Assembly (NCBI RefSeq): GCF_023053635.1
Contig: NC_086172.1
Location: forward strand, 26,193,501-26,257,500
Origin: Elgaria multicarinata webbii
Lineage: Eukaryota; Chordata; Lepidosauria; Squamata; Anguidae
Direction of reading: 5' to 3'
DNA: 64,000 nucleotides
Under the pieces are notes generated by a model that was given only the letters and a program-made list of their open reading frames with translations, made no database searches and had not been told where the DNA came from. The first letter of the stretch is position 1, and every line of letters begins with the position of its first letter. The translations under genes were made by a program, and so were the position numbers. This document shows, piece after piece, positions 29,301 to 42,134 of this stretch.

Positions 29301-29760
29301 ACCGCGCTGGGTAGGTCGATAGGCAGGAGGGAGGTGATGACGGACTGACTGGACGGGGTTTCGGAGGCGGGGGCGCCTGAGGTGCACCTGAAGCGCCGCC
29401 GCTTCCTTGCCGAGTCCACGGTGCGCGGAGGTGCAGTGACAGCGTCCCTTCCGCCGTGCCTCGTTGCAGGCAGCGACCGCCAGGTATTCGGTGGGTTTCC
29501 CTTTGCCGCCCTGCCTTTGACCATCTCCCCCATACGAAATATATGCCAACTCCATACCCGACTTTCCAACCCTTCCGTTGAGCTTGTCCTCTTCTTCCCG
29601 CATCGCCACAATATATAAAGAGGGAGCAGCCATCCTCTTCTTACCCGTGTTAATCCGGGGTCTCCTTCAGACGTCTGTCTTTCCCCCACCTTCTCCCAAG
29701 ACTGGCTTCCGTCCGTCCGTCCCTGTATACGCTTCCTTCTAGACTAAGCCCTTCTCTCCT
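29301..29760. other. Downstream flank of CpG island, HYCC2 intron 1
   Basis: CpG-rich until about 29520, then decaying. The long minus-strand frames (29689-29072 and 29633-29208) cross the promoter and first exon, have no family resemblance, and are best explained by GC content. Confidence 0.5.
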
Positions 29761-32700
29761 CTCCTCAACATCTCACTGCTTTTCTTGGAAGCTTTAATTT
29801 CAGGACAAAATAGGATAATACCATACACTTTTGTTTGTAAGGTGTTTGAAGTTATCGTCTCTGACTTAAATCTTCTTTTCCTGAAAGCATTTAAGGCCTC
29901 ACTGCATCCTTACAATTCCAGAAACAGCAATCCCCCCTTTCCCCGCTGCCCCGGTTTCTCAAAATAAAAAATGAGTTCCTTTTTCCATGCAGTGCTTCAT
30001 ACTCTGGTCTGAACTGTACTGATCACTGAGTTGTCTAACAGCTCCTTTTTTAAATGCCAAGCAACGTCTCTCTGTACACTAACATTCCTTTCAGAATTAG
30101 CTCCTGAGAACCCTTGCCTTTAACACACTAATTCATGACAACATGAGAAATGTAGCAAAGAAAAATGTAAGCAAATTTGGTAGGGACATTCTGAATCTGC
30201 AGGTTATGTAACCTCTCAGCTGTATTGCACATGCTGATGTTCGCTTACAGAGCTTGTATAGAGCACAAAATTGATAGAGATTACATGTACAGTATGTAAA
30301 CATAAAAGGTGTAGGTGTTTATGAACTGAGACGGGAAAATGCTACCACACATCTTAAGAGTACTGTTTCCTTAAAATAATAGAGTTAGTGGCCTTTCATT
30401 ATGTCAACTTCGTTTTTTCAGGAAGAGCAGAAGGCACCCAATCTATAATCTACAGTGGGAGGTAAATGAAAGGTTTTTGTTTGTTTGTTTGTAGGCAGGG
30501 GCATTATATTTGTAACAGGTTTATTCCCTCAAGTAATTATAGGGAGTGTGTGTAGGTGTTCAAAGTGATGAAGAAGAGCTATGTTAAGGTGCCCCCTGAA
30601 CATGATACTAACTTGCAAGTCATATGCTATTATGCAGGCATGCTTACTTATGCATGTAGGCTATGCAATCTGTCCCATTTCTCTTATGCTACAAGGATTG
30701 AGTATGAGTTGTTACTTTCTGGTTCAGAATAAAGTTATAAATACTTTATTGCTAAATTTTACATATTGGTGTGATAGTTGCTTCATTTCCATGTGTGTAC
30801 ATGCATATTAGGATAATCTGTTACATTGAAACTAGGTGAAAAACATTTATGTAGTATGTTTATGTCAGACTTTTAAAAGTTCAATTTATAGTAAGCTTCC
30901 ATTTATTATAGCCATGTTTATTTAATGGATTATTAGAATGTTTTAATTTTTATTATAAGGTGATTGAAGACTGGAGAGAACAGCTTGGCGAGAGGCTAGT
31001 TTCATTTAGACTAGTGTTGCTTGTCCTTATTTCATTTCATAGTTGATATCTGTGTTTCTTTAACATACAGTTTGACAGATGGGTAGCCTCTCCATTTCCT
31101 GGGATGCTATGGCATGTTAAGTGGGAGTTACATTGTCTCCACAGGCTTGGTTTTACATAAGATATAAAACTGATCTTTATCCCCTAGTTATCTATGAAAT
31201 ACTTAATGACTCTCATGCACATTATATGTAGACAGCTACTGATAAATTTTGTGTCTTGCTGCCACTTAAGTATGTTTAGCTATTCTGATAATGTTAATCT
31301 CTCAGGAAAATATTATTTGATACTCCATTTTTTATTCATAGGACTTTGCACTGGGATATGATCTGCCTATTGCAGTAGAATAGGGTCCTCCTGGAGGGGG
31401 TAGATGTTTACATTGATCTTAATTGCACTTGATAGTGTGCTCATGATATACACACACGCATTGACTTGCCTCTGGATCCTGGTGAGGCTGAGCAGAACTA
31501 TTCTTGTTGATGTTGTTTTGTTGCTGTTGCTGTTGTTGTTGTCAGTAATAGTGATCCAGAGGATAGTGGCATTTTTTCTCTTTACCCAGAAAGCTTTGCT
31601 GTAGCTTTCACTCTGTTTTGTTTAAATAGATGGGGTAGAGGGAAGGACATGTTTGGGAATATTGTAGGCTTCTCTGCCTTTGGTGTTTGGACCTACAAGT
31701 CATTTATTGCCTGTGAAGTCACTATCTTTATGGTTTCATAGTCTCCTGTAAAAAGAGGCATACATCACAAAGTTGGATGTGTTACTCTTGAAAAACATCA
31801 AATAAGGGCAAAAATTATACCTTATGTTTATTGTAAATCTTCTTTCCCTTCTACGGCAATGTAAGGCTAACAAGCTGCTAGCTTATTTTGTCATTCATGT
31901 GCTCTGAGTTATTTTCTCTGATAGCAATTCAAAATGTGAACGTGCATAGAAAATGTGAACGTGTATTTATTATGTATTTTATTTTGGCAAAATTAGTATA
32001 TATACAGTTGCTTAAATAATATAACAACTTCATATTAATGTATAGTTAGATGGCTTCTGCTAAGCCACTACTTATGCTGCTAAAAGCTAGTTGGTACCCT
32101 CTTCCAGTTTACCTTGTTGTCGTTTTATTGTTGTGCTGAGCATGGCCCAAATACTGTACTTGAATTTTCTATGCTTACCTCCCTTGCTCCAGTGAGGTCT
32201 GTTCTTGGCATGTGAGGATTTGCAGGGTGTCTGTGTTCGGAGGGTTGTACAGAGGTGACTTCCATCTTTGGGACAGATGGTTGTGGAGTTATCTATGGGA
32301 GGACTTCAGGGTGCATCAGGTGGATGTTGGAAGTGTTCTATTGAAATTCTCATTTGCACCATTCTCAAAACTGTAGGCTGATGTACATAAGGAGCTACAT
32401 ATAGTTGCTTTGGGTGATCGAATTCCTACACCCAGGGTCTGTGCATGGCTTACACAGTAGCTTGTAGACTACTACTTTTCTGCCATTCGTCTTCCTCTTG
32501 ACTAACAACCTACACACATGGAGAAAGGAAAGAAGCAGAAGGCTGATTTTTTTTTTAATAAACTGAAATGTTTTGAATGGGGATGTCACTCCCTGCTCCT
32601 GACAATGGGAATGTTGAGAGCTTCTAAACTATTGCTGTTCATGCAATTCTGCACTGCTTAGCTCATTTAGACTAAATAATTATCTTCCTGCTCTGTTGCT

Positions 32701-33330
32701 GCACTTATTTTTTTCCTCTTAGTCTCTTTTTATTATTGGGTTAATGCAGAGAAATGTGTTTTGTTGGATTCATTTTGTAAAGTAGCGTAAAATCTTGAAA
32801 TTCTGGAGACAAGATAATAGTGTGAGGCTAGTTTGGTCCCTTCCCTAATTTTCTTATAATTTAACTGGATTGCATCCAGTCCTGCATGAGTGCATGGATG
32901 CTCATGCAAAGGGAATACTTTGCTCTTCCTCCTGCAGTGGCAAATTATGAGCTAATTTGTGACTGCAGTCCCGTGTGCTCCTTAAAAGCATCTCCTGAAA
33001 ATGCCAAAGTTTACAGCCTTACAGCTTAGAATATATACAATCTCTCTGTTTTTGAATCAAGATCTGAATTCTCTCAACTGCAGTGTTGATTTGTTTTGTT
33101 TGTTTAGCTGTTCTGTCCATGGACTAGATAAATATCTAAATAAGAAAGTGGATATTTTAAAGTACAAGGTTGTTGTTGTTTAGCAGGGAATGACTTTTGC
33201 AGTAGAAGCTGCCCACCCCTATAGAATTATGGTCATATTTCAAAGGGAACAAAGAGCATTTGGAATATGTTTTTTATTTTTTATTATTTTGCATAGTTTC
33301 CTATTTGGAAGCTATCTGCATAGGAACCCT
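29761..33330 (+). other. HYCC2 5' intron, unassigned AT-rich stretch
   Basis: About 3.5 kb of AT-rich sequence with only short simple tracts: GTTTGTTTGTTTGT near 30477, and a TTGTTGCTGTTGCTGTTGTT tract near 31518-31541. No exon, RNA gene or clear repeat copy is visible. Confidence 0.4.
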
Positions 33331-33334
33331 AATC

Positions 33335-33416
33335 CAGCCTTCTCCAACCTGGCACCCTCCACATGCATGGGACTGCTGGCTGGGAATTCTCTGGAGGGCA
33401 CTAGGTTGGTTAATCC
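33335..33416. mobile_element. Shortened palindromic MITE, 'CTTCCCCAAC' family
   Basis: CCAGCCTTCTCCAACCTGGC, ACCCTCCACATG, then TCTCTGGAGGGCACTAGGTTG. The centre is deleted, leaving about 80 bp. Confidence 0.6.
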
Positions 33417-36055
33417 CTAAATGGAAGAATTCAAAAAACACTTTGGAAATTGACAAGCAAGCCCTGGAAAGGAAAACTACTGGTGTTACATGTACAGTAT
33501 TTCCCCCCTTCTAACCTTTCTCATGCCAAATCTCCAAACAGCTGTTTTTTTAAAGAACAAAACAAAAACAAAACTTGAGAGCTTTAATAACTTTCTGTTT
33601 TCCTGTGCTGACAGCTTCTTAAACTGGGGAGCCTCCAACCCACTTACTGTGAGAACAGCCCTTAGTGTTGTTATAGAATAGTAGTATAAAAATTGTACAT
33701 CTAGTTGCAAGTGTCTCTTTGGATTGTGAGCATAAGTCTCAATAAAAAGCCTTGAAGCTAGTTCTCTAGGTCTAAAGGGGCTTTAGACTTGTTTTTCCTC
33801 AAACAGCAGCTCACTCATAATGTCACATGGCAAACGATTTGTGAAATCCTTTTCAAGCATGTGAATTAGATAGGACTCTGTTTCTTGTACAAGACTGAAT
33901 AATAATTATTAGGTAAATTTGCCTTGTGTTCACCTTCATATTTAATTCATTTAATCATTTTAATTAGATGTAAACTCTGAATCTCTTTGAAAATCATTCT
34001 GTTGTCTGATCGCTTCCAAATATGTTCTTGTAAGAGACCATCCTGGAGGAAAGCAGAGTTACTGATCTTCTTGCAAGCTCTGATGGTAATAGCCTAAAAC
34101 ATCTGTCAAAAACAGCTTCATTATTAGTTCTTCATTTCCTATTAAAGTTGTAGTCAGTTGTGTGCATGTATCAGTAAAACTAAATGTAAAAATGCATTGC
34201 ATAGAGCTCAAGACTGCCAGAGTGCAAGACTGTTCACAAGAGCAAAAAGAGGTCATGGTAGATAATTTTGGAATGATAGTTTGGGAATTAAATCCCACAC
34301 TTCTGTAGATAATAGGAATATTTAGCAGTACAAAGTAGATAAAGAGGAATAGGTCCATGTGTTCTCTCCTCTTTAATATTGCTTATTGCCTTTTAGTTCA
34401 TAAAGCAAAGTGGGGATAAATCAAAATGTCTTTTAGATATGGAGTACAGTTGAAAATAGCCTCAACTTGTCATATTTTTGAATGGTTTGAGGAGAGCTCA
34501 TTCTCTGAGGTATGGTGTTTGGTTAAATACTGGAGTATTATGGATTTTTTTATTTGTTTGCTAGGGTCTTAAAGCAGTTTATTGAGCAGGCATTTTCTTA
34601 TGCAGATGTCTACATTGGACTACATCATATTTGTTTCACAAAATCTTAATTTCATTGACTTCCATAAGTGAATTTCTATTTTCTCTCACACATCGGGTGA
34701 TTGACATGCTACATAGTTCAAGGGCTACAATAATCTAATAATCTTGTGGTCCTTTGTTCAGAAAGTGAGATGTAGAGCTGGAAGAATTCTAAATGGCTAG
34801 AGTCTCTAACTGGATTTCTTACTCAATGAAGTAATGTGCTTGCAGGGATTCCCTTTCCAAATATGTTTTTGGAAGAGGTCCCACTAGTCAATAAGCTTTA
34901 GCTCAAAGTGTACTTCTTACAAAGGAAGGCTACAGGCAATTAATCGCTTTTGTTTTGCATTGTCATATGCTCTGTCATGCACCCCACTCCCAAATTTAAT
35001 GCTTGATTCCTGTGTTTTGTGCAAATATTGGACATGCGCGCTGCTTACTTTGAAAATAATTGACCAGCAATGAATAACTATAGAACCAGCATCTTGGTCC
35101 ATACAGGGAGCAACTAGTGTCTCCCTTCACACCCGCCCCATTGGTGTTTCATCTGTGATAACTGCTCTTCATTGCTCCTGTCCATTTGCTGCTTCCTGCT
35201 TCCCTCCTTCCCAGGTGCCCCAAGTAGTTGAAGCTGCTGCACTTGAAAAACAACAACAGACTGTTGGCTGGTTGCAGAAATGTACAGTATTCCATTTATT
35301 TGCCCTTTTTTAGAGCATACTACCAGTACTCTTCAGAACCTGAGGACAAAATGTATTTTATTTTATTTAAATTATTATTAAGCCATCTCGAAGGATACAA
35401 CCAAAACAGTGCAAAGTAAATATTTTTTTAATTTAAAGCATTTATAGAAATGTAAAATTTCTGGAAATTTTGATACCATGGGGAAAAAATTTTTTTCCAG
35501 GTTTTTTTTTGGGGGGGGGGGAAACAATTTTTTTGGGAAAAAAGCGATATTAGCACTTTTTACAGATTGATAGTCACTTTGTTACTTTAGGAACATAAAA
35601 TGTAATTATGTCCAAGTTGGTTTGGTGTAAAATTATCACATTTGGTATATTAAAAGTACAGTGTATTCAAACAATTGTTACAAATTGAATTTACTTTTTA
35701 AAATTTTTACTTTTTTGGTAACAAATGGAGCTACAAGCTCCTGAATTGTAAGGAACACCTGAACTGTAAGGAAACTCTTTGGTTTTGCCAATTTATGAGC
35801 AGGCAAGAAACAGAAGAAACCATCAGCATTAGTAACAAAGAAAATTATTTATGTCTCTGCTAGTCTTCCACATTGTTAAGCAGACATAAAGCACCCATTC
35901 CCATAAAAAGAACGGAGAAAAGGGAGGTGGGGACAAAGATTCAATGAATATGAATGAAATTTAATCAGACTCATTTTCTGAGCTATAGCCATCACTATCA
36001 GTTTCAGGCTCTGCTTCAATGGCAGTGCCCCCTAGAGGCAGAAATACATCTTGCT
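33417..36055 (+). other. HYCC2 5' intron, unassigned
   Basis: AT-rich, with a G run at about 35510-35520. No exon-like open stretch has conserved residues, and no repeat family is recognised. Confidence 0.35.
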
Positions 36056-36057
36056 TT

Positions 36058-36190
36058 TGCATTTATTTATTTATTTGTTACATTTATATACCGCCCCATA
36101 GCCGAAGCTCTCTGGGCGGTTTACAAAAGTTAAAAACAGTAAACATTAAAAGTATACAAAATTTAAAAACATAAAAACAATAGTATGAGA
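36058..36190 (-). mobile_element. L2 LINE 3' terminus
   Basis: An (ATTT)n run, TATATACCGCCCCATAGC, CGAAGCTCTCTGGGCGGTTT, ACAAAAGTTAAAAACAGTAA. It is the reverse complement of the terminus at 16070-16155, with high similarity. Confidence 0.85.
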
Positions 36191-36489
36191 GTTGTAGCCT
36201 CAGCTTGCAATTTAGGACTTGCTTGTCCTCGGTGCACAGAGGACACAGAAATTGTAATCTGATACTGTACATAGTTTTTAGAAATGATTAGAAATCATTT
36301 GGAGAAGTAAATGAGACATAAGACAAGTCATCTTGTCTTATGAATTTTATTCATCATACTAAAATAAAGCATTCCATAATCTGTTCTTCATTTTTCCAGT
36401 TTTTCAGAAAACAAAAAGGCTTCTGGGGGGGAAATGGAAAAACGTCCGTCCCCCTATTTTTCCTGTTTTTTCCTGAGCCTTCACATCAA

Positions 36490-36845
36490 TAAGCATTTAT
36501 ATACTGCTCCACATCTAAACAGATTCCAGAGCAATGAACAATAAATGATAAAAAGTAATAAAAATTAAACACCATATTGAATTGTTTTTAAAATCAAATT
36601 GGCTGATAAAAACCGTGGCTGATCAGTCAAGGAAAGCTTTCTGGAATAAAGATATTTTCTGGAGGTGCCGGAAACAACACAGTGTTGGTGACTGCCTGAT
36701 CTCTAGAGGCAGGAAGTTCTATAGAAAGGGGGCCACCACACTGAAGGCTCTTCTCTGGGTGAACACCAGTCAGGCCATAGGTCCATGTGGAACCACCAGG
36801 AGCATGTCCTCAGTGACTGAAATTCACAAATGCAATGAAATTCAA
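36490..36845 (-). mobile_element. L2-like LINE 3' fragment
   Basis: ATTTATATACTGCTCCACAT, TTCTGGAGGTGCCGGAAAC, GAGGCAGGAAGTTCTATAG, GGGGCCACCACACTGAAGG and GTCCATGTGGAACCACCAGG occur in the same order at 42135-42460. They correspond to the reversed end of ORF2 and the 3' region of an L2-type LINE. Confidence 0.6.
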
Positions 36846-36852
36846 TAAATAT

Positions 36853-37340
36853 TCAATAAAAAACTAAACAACAACCCAAGATATCAATAAAACCTGTATC
36901 CCCATGGACTCTGTAAAGACCAGCAAAATAAGGTGGGTCTTTAGAGATTTTCTGAAGACCTGCAAAGAAAGGAGCCTGATGAATCCCTGCTGGAAACTGA
37001 TTCCAGAAGTGCGGGGCCACCTCTGAAAAGGCCCTTTGCCTTATACTCACCGGTCTAGGGGGGCATAAATGAGAAGTTCCTCTGTTGAGGATCTCACAGT
37101 GCAGACAGGCTGGTACAGGAGAAAGTGGTCCTTTTGGTAACTTGGGCCTGAACCAGTACTTTAAATTGAGCTAGAAACACATTGGCAACTAGTGTAGTTC
37201 TCACAGTATTAATGCCAAATGAGCAGACTGCCTTGCACCCACCAATATCTGAGCAGCTGTATTCTGCACCCGTAAAATCAACTTGGGTCACTCAGATGGT
37301 GATGATGATCTTTAAATTTTTTAAAAAAAGATTCAAAGCA
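36853..37340 (-). mobile_element. L2-like LINE 3' fragment, second copy
   Basis: The minus frame 37050-36853 reads RQRAFSEVAPHFWNQFPAGI, the RAFS-VAP-LWN-LP block of L2 ORF2. It is followed rightwards by decayed upstream ORF sequence. It abuts the previous fragment in the same orientation. Confidence 0.6.
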
Positions 37341-37897
37341 GCTTGCAATTAAAAAGGGAAACCCCCCAATATTAAATGTATCTTTTTGAATGCTTTCATG
37401 TAACATTTAGAAATCTTCAGCTTGTGAAAACAATGACCAAAAGTATGTCACTGTCTGTGGGGAATAGCATTAAAGAGCAATGAGCTACTCATATGTCGGA
37501 TAGTTTAATGTTAAATCAATTGTTTGAATTGCAAGAGAAGCATCTGTTTACAGTTTTTGTTTGTGCTACAAGTCGATGAGTACTGGATGCTAATAACACA
37601 TCTATATGTTACATGTGCACATGGCTGCAGAAATTGCATTGATGATTACTACATGTTAAAATAGAAATGATTACTACGCAGTCAGTAAGGTAACAGTGTA
37701 TATCCTCTTCAATTGAAATATTTGTAAAAGTTGGTATTGGGGAGGATCAGTGATCCCTAGACAATTGCTATATAATCCTTCAAGATTGTGGGAAAGGCAC
37801 GACAATTTTTAGAGACGGTGTGTGTAAGCCTTGGGAAGTGGCCACATAGCATAGCAGTGGAGTGCCTTGTATGAAGAAGGTCCAGATTTGATCCTTG
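37341..37897 (+). other. HYCC2 5' intron, unassigned
   Basis: Nothing recognised. Confidence 0.35.
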
Positions 37898-37909
37898 ACA
37901 GCCTTAGTT

Positions 37910-39310
37910 GTATTTCTTTATTTACAGTCAACAGACCAATATAATACAAGAAGATACACCATTATATAAAACAATACAAAGTAGGGATAAAGAAAGAAGG
38001 GGAAGTGTTACAAAACCACTAAAGATACTAGATAGTTATTTATTTGGTTTTTGAAAAGGGAAACAGAATTGGGTTATTGGGGCCTAGCATAGTGAAAAAA
38101 GGGAGGGATATATAGATAATAAAATTGCTAATCTGTGGATTTAAGCACAATCAAACATCCATAAGAGATTTGGTGCGGATGGCCAAATTCAGGAATTTGG
38201 CCACCTGCTCAGTGGTAGATTTACTGGAGCCCTGAAGTAGACTAATCACAAGTGACTCAGGGGAGCGTCCAGGGAAACGTTGCATAATAGGACATAATAG
38301 GTCTTCGCTTGCCTGTTGGTAAAAATTGCAATGGAAGAGCACATGCAGAATGGATTCCACCTCAATGTTATTACATGGGCAGTATCTGTTTTTGGATGGA
38401 ATTTTCTTATATCTGCCCTCCAGCAACTTGGAGGGGAGGACGTTAAATCTTGCTAGGGTGAATGCCTTCCTGTATTTGGGAATGGTTAACCAACCCAGGT
38501 ATGGCATTCCGTCTTTGCAAGAAGGGACTGGGAGACCCAATGAGTGGGGGGAACATGGTCCCCAGGCAGTTCCCCGGAGCTCCTGGTGGTCTATATCCAG
38601 TAGTCTCTGTTTGGTGATCTGTTTAGCGCTGTCCAAGTCTAGAGATAGCAGGCAAAAAGGGGATAGCCCTATTGAGATTCCTTTTTGCACCACTGCCCTA
38701 GACCAGTGAGATTCGGAGCATTCTAACAGGACTTTGGTAACCAAGGAGTTGGAAGTGAGCATTAGGTGGCAGCGGAGCCAGTAATGCATGGTAAATATCC
38801 AAGCTTGGCATTTTAATGTGCTTAGTCCAGCCTCCAAGTAGAGGGCAGCACCGGAAACACATCTAGGGACTCCGAATATAAGCCTGAGGTAGAGATGTTG
38901 CACTCCTTCAAGAGAACTTTTGAAGTGTGGAAACCATATTGGAGCTCCAAACAGAGTCTGAGACACTATTTTAGCTTTATAAACCCGGATGGCTGCCGGT
39001 AGATATTTCCCACCTTTCGCAAAGAAGAATCGGGATAATGCATCAATAGTTTGTTCAGCTTTGCTCTTGGTGTGTTTGCCATGTGCCCTCCAGTTTTGAG
39101 CTTCATGAAACCATATGCCCAGGTATTTATATGTGTCAATTTGGTTGAGTCTGTTTCCCCCCATGGACCAGGGGAATCTTACCTTCCTCCTGGCAAAAAC
39201 TACCACTTTGGTTTTTGAATAGTTAATTGTCAACAATTTTTTCTCACAGTATTTGGCAAAACCATTTAGTAGTCTCTTGAGGCCCAGTCGAGTCTGGGAG
39301 ATCAAAATGA
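37910..39310 (-). mobile_element. 5'-truncated non-LTR retrotransposon with intact ORF2 C-terminus
   Basis: The insertion is bracketed by identical 12-bp repeats ACAGCCTTAGTT (37898-37909 and 39311-39322), read as a target-site duplication. On the minus strand, one frame of 384 codons (39305-38151, beginning at the truncation with codon TTG, not a natural start) has no stop. It begins LISQTRLGLKRLLNGFAKYC, just after where the YADD catalytic motif of the reverse transcriptase would be. It continues with the thumb (TYKYLGIWFH) and ends with a Cys-His knuckle (CPCNNIEVESILHVLFHC). The 3' untranslated part is about 240 bp and ends in an A/T-rich AATAAAGAAATAC, not a long poly-A. The C-terminal knuckle suggests the CR1/I/Jockey or Vingi side of the LINE tree. 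The clade is unsure. The intact frame suggests a fairly young insertion. Confidence 0.85.
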
Positions 39311-39322
39311 ACAGCCTTAGTT

Positions 39323-40165
39323 AAAAGAATCTTAGATAACAGGGATCAGAAAGAAGCCTAGGACAACTTTTACTAGTCAGAGTAGAAACTTCTGGACTTA
39401 CAAGACCAATGATGTGACTTGGTATAAGGCAGCTTTATATGTTTATTGGATATGTTATATATTAATGTTTGTTTTATGTGTTACATAAGATAAATTTGAA
39501 CACCTAGGCTTTAGATCTGTGCCAGACCTCAGAATAGCTAGTTTTCATACCGTTGTATTGTTGGCTTCAGATCTGAAGGATAACTGTAGGGTGTAAACAA
39601 TAGGCAGTATTGTATTTAACTATTCAGTAGCATAGTGAATTATTAAACTAGTATTAGAGGGTGAAGAAGTTAGGTGTTTTTTATTGGACAATGTTATGTG
39701 TATCTGTTGGAGCACTCTATACTACTAGAAGATCATACAATATCATAGGTTGTTTCTGTTGTTTTATGCATGCTGTTTTAAAATACCTATGTCTTAAAAT
39801 AAGGAATAATGTCTCCCTCCCTTGCAATCATAAAATATTACATGTAAGTGATATGTGACCTTAACTTCCTATGAACTCCTCGTTAATTAGTGAGATTATT
39901 CATTTGTGTATACAGCATGGCTAATCATTTTTATGCTTGGCTTCTCATGGGTCTATGTTCTCTGGTTTTGAAGCACCCTATTTTAGTTGGATTCTCTGTT
40001 GCTATAAGGAGACACTAATATCTCTAAGCTTCCTTGTGTGTTAATTTCCCCCCACTTTGAAGTATTTCACTTAGGAAACACACAGCACGTGAAATAAACC
40101 TGAGGAAGTAAAGCCTTCTTAAGTTTAGGTCTGGGGCCCATATAAGAAGGACTGAAAAGCCATAA
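39323..40165 (+). other. HYCC2 5' intron, unassigned
   Basis: No feature recognised. Confidence 0.35.
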
Positions 40166-40169
40166 AACA

Positions 40170-40297
40170 GTCTTTTCCAACCTTTGATCCCCAGATATTG
40201 GCCTACAACTCCCATTATCCCTGACTATTGGCCACCTTAGCTGGGGTGATGGGAGTTGTAGTCCAACACCACCTGGGGATCTAAGGTTGGGAAAGAT
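40170..40297. mobile_element. Palindromic MITE, 'CTTCCCCAAC' family
   Basis: AGTCTTTTCCAACCTTTGATC, CCTACAACTCCCATTATCCC, then inverted GATGGGAGTTGTAGTCCAAC and ATCTAAGGTTGGGAAAGATT. Confidence 0.75.
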
Positions 40298-40346
40298 TTC
40301 AAAAAAAATATATCCATAACTAGAATAAAGATTCTAATGAGAAACA

Positions 40347-40347
<1 letters not shown>

Positions 40348-40388
<41 letters not shown>

Positions 40389-40432
40389 ATATTTATTTGT
40401 ATCCCGCCTTTTGCCCAATACTGTGCCTACAT
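40348..40432 (-). repeat. (ATT)n tract with adjacent SINE/LINE terminus
   Basis: About 12 ATT units are followed by ATATTTATTTGTATCCCGCC, a reversed retroposon tail. As at 13752, the triplet array sits on the 3' end of a retroposon remnant. Confidence 0.65.
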
Positions 40433-40439
40433 ATTAAAG

Positions 40440-41358
40440 GATTGTCTTCTTCTGGGCACTTTGGAGGTTTAATAAGCTACACACAGTAGCTTATTTTTGA
40501 AGTAGCTCACTGTGCCCTGTCCCACAATTGGGCAAATAAGCTATTGTGCATAGTTTGTTTTTTCCTCCCTCGCCCCTCTGTAGTCATCCCGCCTGGGCAG
40601 GAGGATATTCCAGCTTCCTTTGCAGTGAAAACCATATCCCACCATCCCTTGTGCTGCTGCTCCATCACCTGCCCAGCTCCGATTGGCCCACTTTGCACTA
40701 CGGGTGTCTTCTTTTGTTTCCTGTCTCTACCTGGTCCCTGCTGTTCTCTACATGGCACTGATCTTTAGCCGCTTCACCGCATCCCCACCGCACCACCCAC
40801 CATGTTGCCCCAATTCTCAAAACCTTTCTTCCTGCTCCAGCCCCCCTCCCACGGGCGCCTCATTTGCCAAGCCTGTTTTTCAAGGCCTTCCCTTATCTCC
40901 AGCCGTGTGCATCAAAATGGGGGTGGGGGCTCTAAACCCTTGAAAGTTTGCAGAAATGTGAGGAAATGTGAGGAAACACAGGTTCCCCTCATGGGCAGGC
41001 ACTAGATGCACAGTGAAAATCCTGCAAGGCTATGCAGCACAATCTGTTGCTAGGCAGATCTTGGAAACAGTGCTTGACCGAGAGAAGCAAAGCAGCAGCA
41101 GCATTTTTGACTGCTGTTTCCAAGCGACTCTGTAGGTGAACAGTTTTGCCCACTCTGCATGACAGATGACATGCTAATCTATAATGAGTTAAATTACCTT
41201 TACTGCAAACCATGGTTTATCAGCATGCCTTATTTTGGGGAAATAAGCCACTGTGGTTGGGAAAAGAGCTCATAGATCACATGCTAAGTCATCATGGGTT
41301 AAACCATGATGGTTTATTTAACCCATTGTGGGTTACTGTGTCATCTGAACCCAGCCAT
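40440..41358 (+). mobile_element. Foldback word-array element with GC-rich core
   Basis: The left edge has AATAAGCTACACACAGTAGC, TTATTTTTGAAGTAGCTCAC and GCAAATAAGCTATTG, which pair with one another. The GC/CT-rich core (40560-40900) is unrelated to other copies. The right edge (41160-41358) has ACATGCTAATCTATAATGAG, AAACCATGGTTTATCAGCAT, TCATGGGTTAAACCATGATG and ACCCATTGTGGGTTACTGTG. It ends GTCATCTGAACCCAGCC, as in the copies at 20.13 and 28.17 kb. Open frames on both strands inside the core have no recognisable domain. Confidence 0.5.
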
Positions 41359-42130
41359 TAACATTAATCAATAGGCATTGATTTTGTTCAGGTGATGGCA
41401 CTAGAACTTAGGAAATCATAATTTGTAGCACTTACTGTTTCTGCATAAACTTCTCTTGACTCTGTTTATGATTTCTCCTTATCAGGTTTCAACAGGTTAC
41501 TTCTTCTGTTGGGAGGGCTTTAAGCTGTAGAATATATACTTCTGTCTAATTTACTCCTCAAATCCATGCATGTGGACTTGTAGGAAAGTTCCCAAGCGTT
41601 AGGAAAAAAAGCATTTTCCAATGTTTGCTTAAAATTAAGGTGTCAGCCTGTCTCTTTCTTTTTAAATGGTTTTAATCTACTGTCTGTTCCTTTTATACTT
41701 CGATGTTGACTAAGTACTGAATAATCATCTTTGGCACAGTTTTGCTTGTTAACATTATTCATGCACATATGCCCATGTCTGTTTAGTAATGTGCAAAATT
41801 GCTCAAGGAATGATATAGTTTTTTTAAAACTTCTAAATTGGAAAACTTTCCAATGCAAATTAGGTTAATTTGCACAGGGTAGTTTTCATTGGAAAATTTA
41901 CAGTTTGCATCAGAAATTTTCTGGAGATCTGATTTAGCATGTTTATTTAGTATGCTACAAAGCTTTTTTTTTTTTTAAAAAAAAGTACCCCGTGTCACTT
42001 TTTTAGCTCGATACACCACAAGCATTTAACCTGCAATATTTGAGGGGGATTGGAAATTAAAGCACACAATATCATTTCATTGTAATATTATGTAAAAAAA
42101 AAAGTATTCTAATATTCTTTACTTACAATA
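41359..42130 (+). other. HYCC2 5' intron, unassigned
   Basis: AT-rich, with a T/A run at about 41964-41983. No gene. Confidence 0.35.
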
Positions 42131-42134
42131 ATTG

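Noticed and set aside
29072-29689. Minus-strand frame of 205 codons over the CpG island
   Set aside because: It runs antisense through the promoter and HYCC2 leader, has no recognised domain, and is long because CpG-rich DNA has few stops.
38326-38709. Plus-strand frame of 127 codons
   Set aside because: It is a shadow of the minus-strand LINE reverse transcriptase frame.
38151-39305. LINE frame as a domesticated host gene
   Set aside because: It has perfect target duplications, begins mid-domain at the truncation point and lacks a proper start codon, so it is a plain truncated insertion.
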